Origin: Anaerobiospirillum thomasii
GTDB lineage: Bacteria > Pseudomonadota > Gammaproteobacteria > Enterobacterales > Succinivibrionaceae
DNA: 64,000 nucleotides
Direction: 5' to 3'
NCBI RefSeq assembly: GCF_900445255.1
Contig: NZ_UAPU01000005.1
Span: forward strand, 321,001 to 385,000
This document shows positions 1 to 9,900 of the stretch, piece by piece. Under the pieces are notes generated by a model. That model saw only the letters and a program-made list of their open reading frames with translations, ran no database searches and was not told the DNA's origin. Each line of letters begins with the position of its first letter. The first letter of the stretch is position 1. The position numbers and the translations under genes are program-made.

Positions 1-85
1 TGCCCCAAGAAACTTTAGAGCCTTTAAACTCTTTAACGGTCCCGTAGAGCCTCTAGATAAGGCATTTGTCAAACGCTATGAATAA
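1..85 (+). CDS. Possible 3' end of an unidentified gene (partial)
   Basis: An open frame enters from the left edge (codons begin at base 2) and ends at TAA 83-85. Its 27 residues include FRAFKLFNGPVEPLDKAF, with ordinary codon use. I do not recognise the protein, and 27 codons are too few to prove coding. It would lie upstream of the flagellin gene on the same strand, separated by about 240 bp of A+T-rich DNA. Confidence 0.35.
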   Translation, partial: APRNFRAFKLFNGPVEPLDKAFVKRYE

Positions 86-262
86 AAAAGCTTTATATAA
101 CAAGGATAAAGTAGGGAGAAGAGACTAAATTAAAGCAGGGTAAAGATGCACTTAAATACTTCATCCTACAATAGATATTAAACAAAAAAACGTTGTAAAA
201 CAAAAACTTATTATCATATAAAGCATTATTTTTTAAAATATTAACAAAATATTGAAAAAAGC

Positions 263-290
263 TAAAGTTGCTACCTGTAGCTGACGATAA
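263..290 (+). promoter_or_regulatory. Possible sigma-28 (FliA) promoter of the first flagellin gene
   Basis: TAAAGTTG at 263-270 and GACGATAA at 283-290 resemble the flagellar sigma factor consensus TAAAGTTT-N11-GCCGATAA. The spacer is 12 rather than 11 bases and there is one mismatch in each main block. The position, about 40 bp before the flagellin start, is sensible. No equally good match was seen before the second flagellin gene. Confidence 0.35.
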
Positions 291-327
291 TAAGTATATA
301 AACAGAATTCATTTTAGGAGGCCCACT

Positions 328-1239
328 ATGGCTCTTTTTGTAAATACCAACGTTTCATCAATTAATGGCCAGCGCAATCTGACTAATGCTACCAACAATT
401 TAAACACCACCTATCAGAGATTATCATCTGGTATGCGCATCAATTCAGCTAAAGATGATGCAGCAGGCCTACAGATTTCAGACAGATTAACCTCACAGAT
501 CAATGGTTTAAATCAGGGTAACCGTAATACCAACGATGGCATAGCTCTTGCTCAGACTGCCGAGGGAGCCATGGATGAGATGACCACCATGCTGCAGCGT
601 ATTCGTACTTTAGCTGTTCAGGCATCAAACGGTACTAACAATGCAAAGGATCGTGATGCTCTGCAACAGGAAGTAACTCAGCTGTCTCAGGAAATTACCC
701 GTATCGCTGAACAAACCAAGTTTGGCGGCGAGCAGATTCTGGCAGCAGGTAAAACAGGAGGCCTTGTAAACACAACAGGTAAAGTTTCTATTCAGGTTGG
801 AGCTTATCAGGGCGATAAGCTAGAGATGACATTCTACAGTAATGGTTTTACATTAAGTGCAATTGCTTCAACTGGTGGCGCTGGTCAGATTCAACAAAAT
901 GTAAATGCTGATGGCTTAATTCTAGACGGTAGTGCAAGATTTTCAGTAAGTGGACAGACTATTGCTTCAGATGCTATTGCCGGTGTTGACAAGCTGATAG
1001 CTGCTGTAGACAAGCAGCGCGCACACCTAGGTGCTATGCAGAACCGTATGGAATCATCAATTCGCAATCAGTCAAATGTTTCCATGAACGTATCTGATGC
1101 CCGTGCCCGTATCCGTGATACAGACTTTGCCGAAGAGTCAGCTAAACTGTCACAGCAGACCATCATTCAGCAGGCAGCCTCATCCATGCTGACACAGGCC
1201 AACTCAAGACCACAGCTGGCTTTATCTCTGCTTGGCTAA
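328..1239 (+). CDS. fliC: Flagellin (first copy)
   Basis: Structural subunit of the flagellar filament, exported by the flagellar type III system. The 303-residue product has the conserved N-terminal D0/D1 domain (MALFVNTNVSSINGQRNL, then SGMRINSAKDDAAGLQISDR) and the matching C-terminal D1/D0 helices (ARIRDTDFAEESAKLS, ending RPQLALSLLG). The central region is short, so this is a minimal flagellin without a large variable domain. The start at 328 follows AGGAGG at 316-321 by six bases and gives the canonical flagellin N-terminus; the open frame begins further upstream at 268 but that extension has no support. A terminator follows, so it is probably transcribed alone. Confidence 0.95.
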   Translation: MALFVNTNVSSINGQRNLTNATNNLNTTYQRLSSGMRINSAKDDAAGLQISDRLTSQINGLNQGNRNTNDGIALAQTAEGAMDEMTTMLQRIRTLAVQASNGTNNAKDRDALQQEVTQLSQEITRIAEQTKFGGEQILAAGKTGGLVNTTGKVSIQVGAYQGDKLEMTFYSNGFTLSAIASTGGAGQIQQNVNADGLILDGSARFSVSGQTIASDAIAGVDKLIAAVDKQRAHLGAMQNRMESSIRNQSNVSMNVSDARARIRDTDFAEESAKLSQQTIIQQAASSMLTQANSRPQLALSLLG

Positions 1240-1263
1240 TATCAATAAATTTTATATGTTAAG

Positions 1264-1287
1264 GGAGGCATAGGCCTCCTTTTCTTT
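1264..1287 (+). terminator. Rho-independent terminator of the first flagellin gene
   Basis: Stem GGAGGC (1264-1269) pairs with GCCTCC (1274-1279) around a four-base loop and is followed by a T-rich tract. Confidence 0.85.
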
Positions 1288-1411
1288 TATAAAGTTTTAA
1301 TCCAAAGAAAATATATTTAAAGTTGGCACATATTTTTCATATTTGAGTTTTGATTGTTAAAAATTGCCGTTTCGGCAAAAATTAAAAGCAAAAATAACTC
1401 AGGAGAAAAAT

Positions 1412-2350
1412 ATGGCTCTTTACGTTAATACTAACGTTTCATCCATTAATGGCCAGCGTAAACTTACAAATGCAACCAATGCTCTTAACGTTTCATATCA
1501 GAGATTAGCATCAGGTCTTAGAATTAACTCAGCAAAAGACGATGCTGCTGGCTTGCAGATCTCTGACCGTTTAACCTCACAAATCAATGGTTTAGGTCAG
1601 GGAAACAGAAATTGTAATGACGGCATAGCCTTTGCCCAAACTATTGAAGGCGCCATGGATGAGATGACCAATATGCTGCAGCGCGTCAGAACTCTCTCCA
1701 TTCAGGCAGCTAACGGTACCTATTCAACTGAGGATAGAAAATCCATTCAGCAGGAGCTGACCCAGCTCTCAGTAGAAATCACCCGTATTGCCTGTAAGAC
1801 CACATATGCCGGCAAGACTGTATTAAATGGCTATGTACAAGGTAATGCAGCGCAGAATGCCAATACAATCATTGGATCAGATGGTAATGTAACCTTCCAG
1901 GTTGGTGCCAATGCCAATGACACCATTGCTGTAACAGGTATGTCCAAAGGCTTTGTTTTATCTTTTATTGCATCAATGGCAGGTACTATTCAGGCCAATC
2001 CTCCTTCAAATACAACAGGATTTGTTGTATCAAATGGTATTTTTAGATTCTCAGTAACCAATCAGTCACAGGCGCAGTTAACTCTAGGCAATATTGACTC
2101 AATGATTCAGGTTATCGACTCCAAGCGTGCCGAGCTTGGTGCTGTACAGAACCGTATGGAATCTACCATCAGAAATCAGGCCAATATTCAGGAAAATGAA
2201 TCTGATGCCCGCTCACGTATCCGTGATACAGACTTTGCTGAGGAAACAGCAGCACTTACTGCCAATCAGATATTGCAGCAGGCTTCACAGTCAATTTTAT
2301 CCCAGGCCAATCAGAGACCACAGATTGCTCTGTCTCTGCTTGGAGGTTAA
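1412..2350 (+). CDS. Flagellin (second copy)
   Basis: A 312-residue flagellin paralogous to its upstream neighbour. It starts MALYVNTNVSSINGQRKL and ends RPQIALSLLGG, with the same D0/D1 blocks (SGLRINSAKDDAAGLQISDR; SRIRDTDFAEETAAL). The central part is diverged, so the filament may contain two subunit types or the genes may be used under different conditions. The start at 1412 follows AGGAG at 1401-1405. Two cysteines lie in the N-terminal D1 region (NRNCNDG and RIACKTTY), where flagellins normally have none. It has its own terminator. Confidence 0.94.
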   Translation: MALYVNTNVSSINGQRKLTNATNALNVSYQRLASGLRINSAKDDAAGLQISDRLTSQINGLGQGNRNCNDGIAFAQTIEGAMDEMTNMLQRVRTLSIQAANGTYSTEDRKSIQQELTQLSVEITRIACKTTYAGKTVLNGYVQGNAAQNANTIIGSDGNVTFQVGANANDTIAVTGMSKGFVLSFIASMAGTIQANPPSNTTGFVVSNGIFRFSVTNQSQAQLTLGNIDSMIQVIDSKRAELGAVQNRMESTIRNQANIQENESDARSRIRDTDFAEETAALTANQILQQASQSILSQANQRPQIALSLLGG

Positions 2351-2390
2351 AAATTATTTAAAGCTTTCTCTCCTGAGCAATATGCTCATT

Positions 2391-2418
2391 GGCCAGAGAT
2401 TTTTCTCTGGCCCTTTTT
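2391..2418 (+). terminator. Terminator of the second flagellin gene
   Basis: GGCCAGAG (2391-2398) pairs with CTCTGGCC (2405-2412), followed by CTTTTT. A smaller hairpin (GAGCAATATGCTC) lies just before it. Confidence 0.88.
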
Positions 2419-2998
2419 AGACACGTCTAAAATCATGAGAGCTTAGAAGCACTCTTAAAGACCGCCTGCATCTATTATCCATTCTCCAATGTAAAGACTG
2501 GCTTAGGTATTTATCTCTTTTTTATCTTAAAAAAAACTATATTCTATCTTTATCCACGCTGAGAATCTGCCTTAATCCTGTAAAGTTTTTACAACATCAA
2601 TTGCAAGATTTTGCCTTGCCTTATCGCAATAAAAATGGAGATAAAAGTGAAAAAAGACTATAGATCTTATCTGTGCAAGCTAAGCTTATGTTTTTATTGA
2701 CTTTTTAATATGATTTTATAATTTACTAAAAATGTGATTCAGATCACTGTACAAAAAAGTCATATTAGCTCTTTTAATACATTAACATAAATATTGAATG
2801 TAAAAGGGACTGAATAAAATTTAAAATACCATCAATTTTATTAAATGTGCTAACCATGTATAAAAAAAGATGTGATCTTGATTTATAAAATTGAAGGACA
2901 TTTGATAGCAATTTGCATGTGACAACATGTATCAAGTCAAATAATTACACTGAATACACACAAACAAATTTTATAAATCACAAACATGAGGTGTAATT
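2419..2998. other. Long regulatory intergenic region before the aldehyde dehydrogenase gene
   Basis: No gene is seen in these 580 bp. The second half is A+T-rich and holds a CRP-like site (2730-2751) and a further TGTGATCTTGAT half-site near 2872. A long leader of about 250 bp separates the CRP-like site from the start codon, so other sites or a distant promoter are likely. Confidence 0.6.
2730..2751 (+). promoter_or_regulatory. CRP (cAMP receptor protein) binding site
   Basis: TGTGA (2733-2737), six bases, then TCACT (2744-2748), flanked by AAA and GTA, is a near-perfect copy of the CRP consensus TGTGA-N6-TCACA; the core GATTCAGATC is itself nearly symmetric. It lies upstream of the aldehyde dehydrogenase gene, about 250 bp before its start. 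Regulation by carbon status is inferred from the site. Escherichia coli aldB is a known CRP-activated homologue-type gene. Confidence 0.68.
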
Positions 2999-4492
2999 AT
3001 GTTCCCATCAAACTTCAAAGTTAAGGACTACTACAAGCTATACATCGACGGCAAGTGGGTCGATGCATCAGATGGTGCTGTGGTAAAAACCTACTGTCCA
3101 GCCAACGGCGAGCAGATCTCAAGCTTTGCCGATGCCACAGAGCAGGATGTGGACAAGGCAGTTGCTGCAGCCCGTGCCGCCTTTAAGACCTGGTCCAAGA
3201 CCACTCCTAAGCAAAGAGCAGAGATTTTAAACAAGATAGCCGATATCATTGACGCCAATAAAGAAGAGCTGGCAATGATTGAAACTGTAGATAACGGTAA
3301 ACCAATTCGTGAGACCATGGCCGTTGATGTTCCTCTCGCTGCCACCCACTTTAGATACTTTGCAGGCGTAATTTTAGCCGAGGCCGGCGAGGCCAACGTG
3401 CTTGATGGCAACTTCCTGTCCATCATCCTGCGTGAGCCTTTAGGTGTAGTAGGTCAGATTGTGCCATGGAACTTCCCATTCCTCATGGCAGCCTGGAAAT
3501 TAGCTCCGGTACTTGCTGCAGGTGACTGTACTGTATTTAAGCCTTCATCAACCACCTCACTGTCAGTTCTGCGTTTAGCCGAGCTTACACAGGAAGTAAT
3601 TCCTGCCGGTGTCTTTAACGTTGTGACAGGACGTGGCTCCAAGTCAGGCAACTTCATGTTAGAGCATAATGGCTTTGACAAGCTGGCCTTTACAGGATCA
3701 ACCGAGGTAGGTCGTGATATTGCTGTAGCTGCTGCTAAGAGACTTATCCCATCAACCTTAGAGCTTGGCGGTAAGAGTGCCAACATCATCTTTGATGACA
3801 GCCGTATGGAGCAGGCTTTAGATGGTGCCATGCTTGGAATTCTGTTCAATCAGGGACAGGTATGCTGCGCAGGCTCACGTATCTTCGTGCAGGATACCAT
3901 CTATGATAAGTTTGTAGGTGAGCTTGTAGAGAGATTCAACAAGGTAAGAGTAGGTCTGCCTTGGGATATGAATACTCAGATGGGTGCTCAGATTGATGAG
4001 AAGCAGTTAAATGACATCTTAAAATATGTAGAAATCGGTAAAGCCGAGGGCGTCAAGGTACTGTGCGGCGGTGTAAGAGAGACCACAGGAGATCTGGCCA
4101 AGGGTGCATTCTTAAGACCAACACTGCTGGGCGAGGCACAAAACTGCATGCGCGTCTGCCAGGAGGAGATCTTCGGCCCTGTAGCATCAGTCATTCGCTT
4201 TAGCACCGAAGAGGAAGTTATTGCCATGGCCAATGACTCAATCTACGGCTTAGGTGGTGCTGTCTTCTCAACTGATATCAACCGTGCTCTGCGTGTAGCA
4301 AGAAGCATTGAGACCGGCCGTATGTGGGTCAACACCTACAATCAGATCCCTGAGGGCTCACCATTTGGCGGCTACAAGCAGTCAGGTATTGGCCGTGAGA
4401 CACACAAGATGATTCTTGAGCACTACACACAGTGCAAGAATATTCTGATTAATCTGTCAGAGCAGCCAACAGGTTTCTACCCAAAAGCCTAA
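2999..4492 (+). CDS. NAD(P)-dependent aldehyde dehydrogenase, AldB-like
   Basis: A cytoplasmic enzyme that oxidises an aldehyde to the acid using NAD(P)+; the 497-residue length is normal for the family. Visible motifs are PWNFPFLMAAWKLAPVL (nucleotide-binding region, about 156-172), FTGSTEVGRDIA (231-242), LELGGKS with general-base Glu255, and FNQGQVCCAGSR with catalytic Cys289. The start at 2999 follows a GAGG sequence. The substrate cannot be read from sequence; acetaldehyde or lactaldehyde would fit a fermenter. It is monocistronic, with a CRP-like site upstream and a strong terminator downstream. Codon use is G+C-richer than its surroundings, typical of a highly expressed gene. Confidence 0.9.
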   Translation: MFPSNFKVKDYYKLYIDGKWVDASDGAVVKTYCPANGEQISSFADATEQDVDKAVAAARAAFKTWSKTTPKQRAEILNKIADIIDANKEELAMIETVDNGKPIRETMAVDVPLAATHFRYFAGVILAEAGEANVLDGNFLSIILREPLGVVGQIVPWNFPFLMAAWKLAPVLAAGDCTVFKPSSTTSLSVLRLAELTQEVIPAGVFNVVTGRGSKSGNFMLEHNGFDKLAFTGSTEVGRDIAVAAAKRLIPSTLELGGKSANIIFDDSRMEQALDGAMLGILFNQGQVCCAGSRIFVQDTIYDKFVGELVERFNKVRVGLPWDMNTQMGAQIDEKQLNDILKYVEIGKAEGVKVLCGGVRETTGDLAKGAFLRPTLLGEAQNCMRVCQEEIFGPVASVIRFSTEEEVIAMANDSIYGLGGAVFSTDINRALRVARSIETGRMWVNTYNQIPEGSPFGGYKQSGIGRETHKMILEHYTQCKNILINLSEQPTGFYPKA

Positions 4493-4523
4493 TACCCCTT
4501 AAATAAAGTAACAAGTCATAACT

Positions 4524-4554
4524 AAAGAAAGCTCCAGATGGGGCTTTCTTTTTT
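4524..4554 (+). terminator. Terminator of the aldehyde dehydrogenase gene
   Basis: AAAGAAAGCTCC pairs with GGGGCTTTCTTT around AGAT, with a following T-run. The stem is 12 pairs with one G-T wobble. Confidence 0.88.
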
Positions 4555-4933
4555 AGCTCTAGACTTTAAATTACATGTAAAATCTTAAAAGTCAGATGTT
4601 ATCTATTTAGATCATTTACTCTGTCTTGAGAGTGTAGAGAGCTAAACTGCAGGCAGTATCTGTCTAAATCTCTAAGTTAAGAATGAGCTCTTTGATGGTT
4701 CCTTTCTTTTAAATAAAGTATAGCTATATGTGGTTGTAAGAGTGATCTTAGCATTGTCAATATTCTTATCTTTTTGTTAGCAAAGTATTTTTTTATTGTG
4801 TCAGGGAAAAGGGGCTATTAACAAAAGCTTAAAAAGAGCAAAATTTTTGAAAATTAGCTGCTATGAGCTGTGTTTGGCATAGGGTGGCAAAGAGATGATA
4901 GTAAGAGTCACAAACAGGGAGCAGGGTAGAGAT
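4555..4933. other. Intergenic stretch, no gene seen
   Basis: About 380 bp of A+T-rich DNA between the aldehyde dehydrogenase terminator and the tRNA cluster terminator. I see no ORF, RNA gene or repeat in it. Confidence 0.5.
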
Positions 4934-4957
4934 ATAAAAAAAGGACCTTGAGGTCCT
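4934..4957 (-). terminator. Terminator of the tRNA operon
   Basis: Read on the minus strand, AGGACCT-CA-AGGTCCT is followed by a run of T (complement of the A-run 4935-4941). It lies 12 bp past the last tRNA. Confidence 0.85.
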
Positions 4958-4969
4958 GATTTTAAAAAG

Positions 4970-5059
4970 TGGTGCCCAGAGCCGGGGTCGAACCGGCACG
5001 AACGTATAAGGTTCGAGGGATTTTAAGTCCCTTGTGTCTACCTATTTCACCACCTGGGC
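4970..5059 (-). tRNA. tRNA-Leu (anticodon UAA)
   Basis: Minus-strand class II tRNA of 90 nt. The acceptor stem GCCCAGG pairs with CTGGGC, the T-arm contains GGTTCGA-type sequence, a long variable arm is present and CCA is encoded. The anticodon region reads GACTTAAAATC, giving UAA. Confidence 0.93.
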
Positions 5060-5069
5060 ATACTTTAAA

Positions 5070-5143
5070 TGGAGGCGCGTTCCAGAGTCGAACTGGACTA
5101 GACGAATTTGCAATCCGCTGCATAACCGCTTTGCTAACGCGCC
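5070..5143 (-). tRNA. tRNA-Cys (anticodon GCA)
   Basis: Minus strand, 74 nt. GGCGCGTT pairs with AACGCGCC in the acceptor stem, the anticodon loop reads GATTGCAAATC (GCA), and CCA is encoded. It sits 10 bp from its tRNA-Leu neighbour. Confidence 0.94.
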
Positions 5144-5162
5144 ATAACAAATTTTTACTTAT

Positions 5163-5238
5163 TGGAGCGGGAAACGAGGTTCGAACTCGCGACCCTAACC
5201 ATGGCAAGGTTATGCTCTACCAACTGAGCTATTCCCGC
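5163..5238 (-). tRNA. tRNA-Gly (anticodon GCC)
   Basis: Minus strand, 76 nt. GCGGGAA pairs with TTCCCGC, the anticodon loop reads CTTGCCATG (GCC), and CCA is encoded. It is the first tRNA of the Gly-Cys-Leu operon, so the promoter should lie in the A+T-rich 290 bp between here and xseA. Confidence 0.95.
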
Positions 5239-5529
5239 ATCGCTTAAGTGGTGCCCATTATATATGATTGAATTTTCAAGTCAATAGTTTAAACACACTT
5301 TTTTTTATAAAAGCCAAACAAAATATTAATACAACCTTACAAAATCCCTTATATATCGCATTTATGAATTTAAATATTTTTTATAAATTTCCTGTAAATT
5401 TTAATATTTAAAACAGTGCAGGACCATTAAGGGCATCTTATAAGTTGATAAAAGAGAGCATAGGCTGTATCAGATTTATGCACTATTAAACTTTTTATTC
5501 TAAAATAGAGCGCATGGTGGAGAGTAAAT

Positions 5530-6945
5530 ATGCAAAATAGAAAATATCTTAGTGTATCGCAGTTTATTGATATTACAGACAATGCTCTAAAGCGCTTTGG
5601 CAGTGCCGTGATCCTAGGCGAGATCTCAGAGATTGCACATTACTCACATCTGTACTTTAAGATAAAAGATGAGATCTCAGCCCTTGAGTGCATTATGTTT
5701 GCCTCAAATCTTTCATCTTTAAACTTCAGACCACAGATTGGTCAGAAGGTTCTGGTCACTGGTGTATCCTCAGTCTACAAAAAAAACGGCTCTTTTAAAT
5801 TTATAGTAAGAAATATGATTATGGCTGGCGAGGGCCTTATCATGGAAAGGCTGCGTCTTTTAAAAGAGCAGTTAAATTCTCAAGGTGTCTTTGCTGCAAG
5901 CAAAAGAGCTCTGCCAGAGATCATTGATACAGTAGGTATTATCACCTCAAAAGAGGGACGTGTGCTGCATGATATGGTGCGCACCATAAGGCAAAGAAGC
6001 TCTGTTATAAATATAGAGCTCTATGATGCCATGGTGCAGGGTGATGAGGCGCCCAAAACTCTTATTGAGGCACTGCACAGGGCCAATACAGAGGGGAAGT
6101 GCGATGTTCTTATTATAGGCCGCGGCGGTGGCTCCTTTGAGGATTTACTGCCATTTTCTGATGAGAGCCTGGTGCGTGAGATAGCAAAATCTAAAATTGT
6201 CACCATCAGTGCTGTAGGTCATGAGCCAGATGTCTCTTTAAGTGACTTTGCAGCAGACTTTAGAGCAGCCACACCTACAGCTGCAGCTGTTATGGTCAGT
6301 GCCATGACAGATGACATGCTGCTTACACGCCTTGATAAAATCACAGATGGCATGACACAGGGGCTGTTACGTCAGATTGACTATCTTATGATGAAAAATG
6401 ACAGCATAAGCTCAAGGCTTAAAGCTTCAAATCCACTGCAACATTTAAATCTTGTTGAATCAAGGCTCAATGCTATAGTGCAGAATCTTTCAGCTTTAAT
6501 GTATCACAGCCTTGATAACACCATGCAGCGCCTTAATGATGATATAAAGGATTTAAATTTAGCTCTTGATAACAGATTAAATCAGACACAGCAAAGGCTT
6601 GATAAGGTTTTATACAATCTTGAGAGCTTTAACCCTCTATCTAAAATCTCTGTGTTTGACAGTGTACTTGATGGTATAAGCTCAAGGCTTAACAGTGCCT
6701 GTGACTTTTATCTGCACAATACAGATAAAAGGCTGGTCTATATCATAGACAAAATGCAGATGCTAAATCCTCTGCAGACTCTAAAGCGCGGCTATGCTAT
6801 TGCCTATAACGACAAAGGGCAGATGTTAAAGGCTAAAGAGACAAAGACAGGGGATAAAATCAGGATAAGACTTGATGATGGTGTCATTAAAGCTACAGTT
6901 AATGATACTAATGACAAGCCTGCAGATGCCACTATTGTGGATTAA
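5530..6945 (+). CDS. xseA: Exodeoxyribonuclease VII large subunit
   Basis: Catalytic and DNA-binding subunit of exonuclease VII, which degrades single-stranded DNA from both ends during repair. The 471-residue protein has an N-terminal OB-fold (about 5-105: YLSVSQFIDI, LGEISEIAHYSHLYFKIKD), the catalytic core (IGRGGGSFEDLLPF near 195-208 and AVGHEPDVSLSDFAAD about 230-245) and a long helical region ending in the usual GYAIAYNDKGQ strand. The start at 5530 follows GGTGGAGAG. The small subunit xseB is not in the window. It is convergent with the large minus-strand gene and shares a terminator with it. Confidence 0.95.
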   Translation: MQNRKYLSVSQFIDITDNALKRFGSAVILGEISEIAHYSHLYFKIKDEISALECIMFASNLSSLNFRPQIGQKVLVTGVSSVYKKNGSFKFIVRNMIMAGEGLIMERLRLLKEQLNSQGVFAASKRALPEIIDTVGIITSKEGRVLHDMVRTIRQRSSVINIELYDAMVQGDEAPKTLIEALHRANTEGKCDVLIIGRGGGSFEDLLPFSDESLVREIAKSKIVTISAVGHEPDVSLSDFAADFRAATPTAAAVMVSAMTDDMLLTRLDKITDGMTQGLLRQIDYLMMKNDSISSRLKASNPLQHLNLVESRLNAIVQNLSALMYHSLDNTMQRLNDDIKDLNLALDNRLNQTQQRLDKVLYNLESFNPLSKISVFDSVLDGISSRLNSACDFYLHNTDKRLVYIIDKMQMLNPLQTLKRGYAIAYNDKGQMLKAKETKTGDKIRIRLDDGVIKATVNDTNDKPADATIVD

Positions 6946-6959
6946 GCTGCACATAAGGC

Positions 6960-6985
6960 TTTAGGCACGCGTTTACGTGCCTAAA
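6960..6985. terminator. Shared convergent terminator-like hairpin
   Basis: TTTAGGCACG (6960-6969) pairs perfectly with CGTGCCTAAA (6976-6985). It sits between xseA and the end of the convergent gene, and serves either strand with only short T-tracts. Confidence 0.65.
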
Positions 6986-6986
6986 A

Positions 6987-9900
6987 TCAGAGCTTTAACA
7001 GATCATCTTTTAAATGCAGCGACAGATAGACAGTATTATCTGCCTCATCTACATCAAAAAATGGCTCATCAAATCTGTCATAGCATATATCATTGATAAA
7101 CTCTAAAGGCACCATATAGGACATATATTTATGCTCTGCAGCCTTGTCCTTGACCAAGGACAGTGAGATACACTCATTGTCATCACACAAAATATCAGAT
7201 AAAAAGGCTTTAGCCTGCTTATCAAGCAAGGAGGCAGTGCCCTCGTTCTCAGATCTATCCTCTGTTTTATCCTTATCTTCTGTATTATGTAAAGAGCCTT
7301 GATCTACATCCTGTGACTGTACACTTTGTGTGTCAGTATCCAGTGCCGCGCTCTTGTGGGCAGCAGATGCATTTACATCTTGTGTCTCTGTCAGAGCAGA
7401 TGCACCTGTTACAGTGTTTATAGGGCTGCTGTCAGTATTAGCCTCATCCTGAGAGTTTAAGAGGTTTTGAGAGTTAGTATCAGTGCCTTCTTTAATCCTG
7501 CCTATAACATCTACAAGCTCGACACTTTCTTTTTGCTTTGATCTGATTAAATCAAAGTTTAAATTAAAGATCTGACCCTTGGCTGAGCGTGAGTTTTGCA
7601 GATCTGTATTTTTATATTTAATATTAAAAAGACGCAGTATGGAACTTACCTTTTGCATAGTTCCAGGCATAAAGTTATTGGTAAAGATTATATGTGAGGA
7701 AATCTTTAAAAGACTTTCTTCTAAAAAGTTGTGCGGCAGGCGTCTGGTTCCATGCTGCAGATATGACTCAAGCTCGTCATAACTATTGTCGCTAAAAATT
7801 TTTAGATTCAAAGTGTCTATTAAAAAATCATGCAGCATATACTGGCTTAGATACACCCTAAACAAAGTCTTCTGCTGCACATCATCAGGGGCTTTTACAT
7901 GATGATCTGCAAAAAATCTAAAGATCTTTTTACCATAATTGTACAGATACATTTTTATAGTATTGTTGCACTGCGTGTGCATAATATAGTTTTGCAGCAG
8001 GGTATCAATATTGTTATTGGTTATATAGCCTTTGAACATATACAGCACCTGCTCTAAAAAGAGCATATGCTCAAAACAGACACCTAATGAGCATTTTCTT
8101 ATCGCATCAGACTCAAAGGTCTCTTTGCTGAAGGCAGCCTTTAAATCAAAGCACAAAGAGCCTGCATCCTTTAGATCAAGATTGCTGTCGCCATATGAGA
8201 GCAGAGGAAAGACATAAAAATCAAGATTTAGAAAAAACAGCAGGTTTAGATGAAAATTATTTGTAAGATCGCGTTTTAAAAGCGGTTCTATAAGCTCTTT
8301 TTGCGCATCTGTCTGCTCCAGGCTCTTGGCCAAGTGCGCTAGTCTGTCATCAAGCCCCTCAAGCTCAAAGTATGAGTTTTTGAACAAAGACAGATTAATA
8401 GCATAAAAAAGATGTTTGTGATGATAGTTTAAAACTACATCATGACACATGCTTAAAATCTGTGTGTCAGTGTATATATCCATATACTGGCTAAATATAA
8501 AAGTTATATGGCTGAAATGTCTATCATTATGCACCATATTTAAAGAGTAATTTACAGCACTTTTTACAAGATTGTCTGTAAAGCTGTTGTGTACTGTAGT
8601 TCTGTAGGCTCTGTCAATTGCAGATGTAAACTGAGCAGATTCTACATACGAGCAGATCTTCTTTACTTCATATCCTAAAAGATGTTTAAATAAAACTGCA
8701 TTGTCTTTTAAAAAGAGATTTATATGCTGTATAAAGTTTTGAGTAAGGATAAGAACATTGTCTGATAATAAAGTAGTATTGATTCTGTTATCGTTATGTA
8801 AAAGTCTTCTGTAGGTATAAGCAAAAAATTTTAAGGTATAAAAGTGCAGCAGGACTGTAGTATCAAGATTTTGCAGAGCATTGTCTATCTTATTAAGCTT
8901 TGTATCATAAAAAGCCTCTGACAGACGTATATTACAAAAGGCCTCGATAAGATCGCAGCTAAAAAGAGCAGGGGCCTTAAGATCTATAATATAGCGTATA
9001 AGATCAAAGGCACTTATATCTTTTTGCCTCTTGTATAAAAACACCACATAAAAGGTTAAGATCAGATCATAATTATCGTTAAAATGCTTTTTAATGCGTC
9101 TGTAGCTAAGATCATCTAAAGAATCAGTACAGTCTTTTTCAAAAAGAAACTTTAAAATAAGTAGATTGAACAGACGGGTGCCGCCATAAAGTCTGTGCCT
9201 GGCACCAAATTCAGATAAGTGATCGCCAAAGGAGTACAGATAGGATTTAAGCTCAGCGCACTCAGGTACAAAGGCTACATTTTTATTTATAAGATACTCA
9301 TTTTTATTGGAAGTTAGATAATAGACAGTCAAAGGGTCATCTTTGTGCACATATTTAATCTCAAGGCTCCTATCATCAATAACACCTTTATAAAAGCTAT
9401 CACCAAGCGGTTTTATGGCATGGTTGAAATTGTTCTGTATAAAAAGGCTTAAAGATACAGGCATGCTCTTTTTGATATTCTCAAATATACGCTCAAAGAT
9501 ATGTTTTTTATCCTGCAGATCAAAATCAAGCGTGTTCATGAGTTTGTTGTCATGCAAAAGCTTGCACATATACAATCCATTCTGCACGCCCCTTAAAGGA
9601 AACTGACTCTTTTTTACAGTCACAGGCTGTGAGTACATGCTGCTAAGCTCATGCTTTTTAACACTGCTGCTATGCTTTAGATATAAAGCCTTAAGCTTTT
9701 TGCCAATCTCACAGCTCTCATCAATCTCAAGCTTGCAGCTGTGCAACAGAGCCAGGCGCAGCAGTATATTGACAACTAAGGCAGTATGCTCCTCATTTAA
9801 AGCCTTTAGTACAAAGGGTGATTTAAAATCTGTTGCATAGATTTTGCTGTTGGAGACAAAGGTATAGCAGGCCTTAAGATAATTTACGCCCTCAAATGGC

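Noticed and set aside
2127-2420. A 97-codon frame overlapping the second flagellin gene
   Set aside because: It is a shadow of flagellin coding sequence in another frame.
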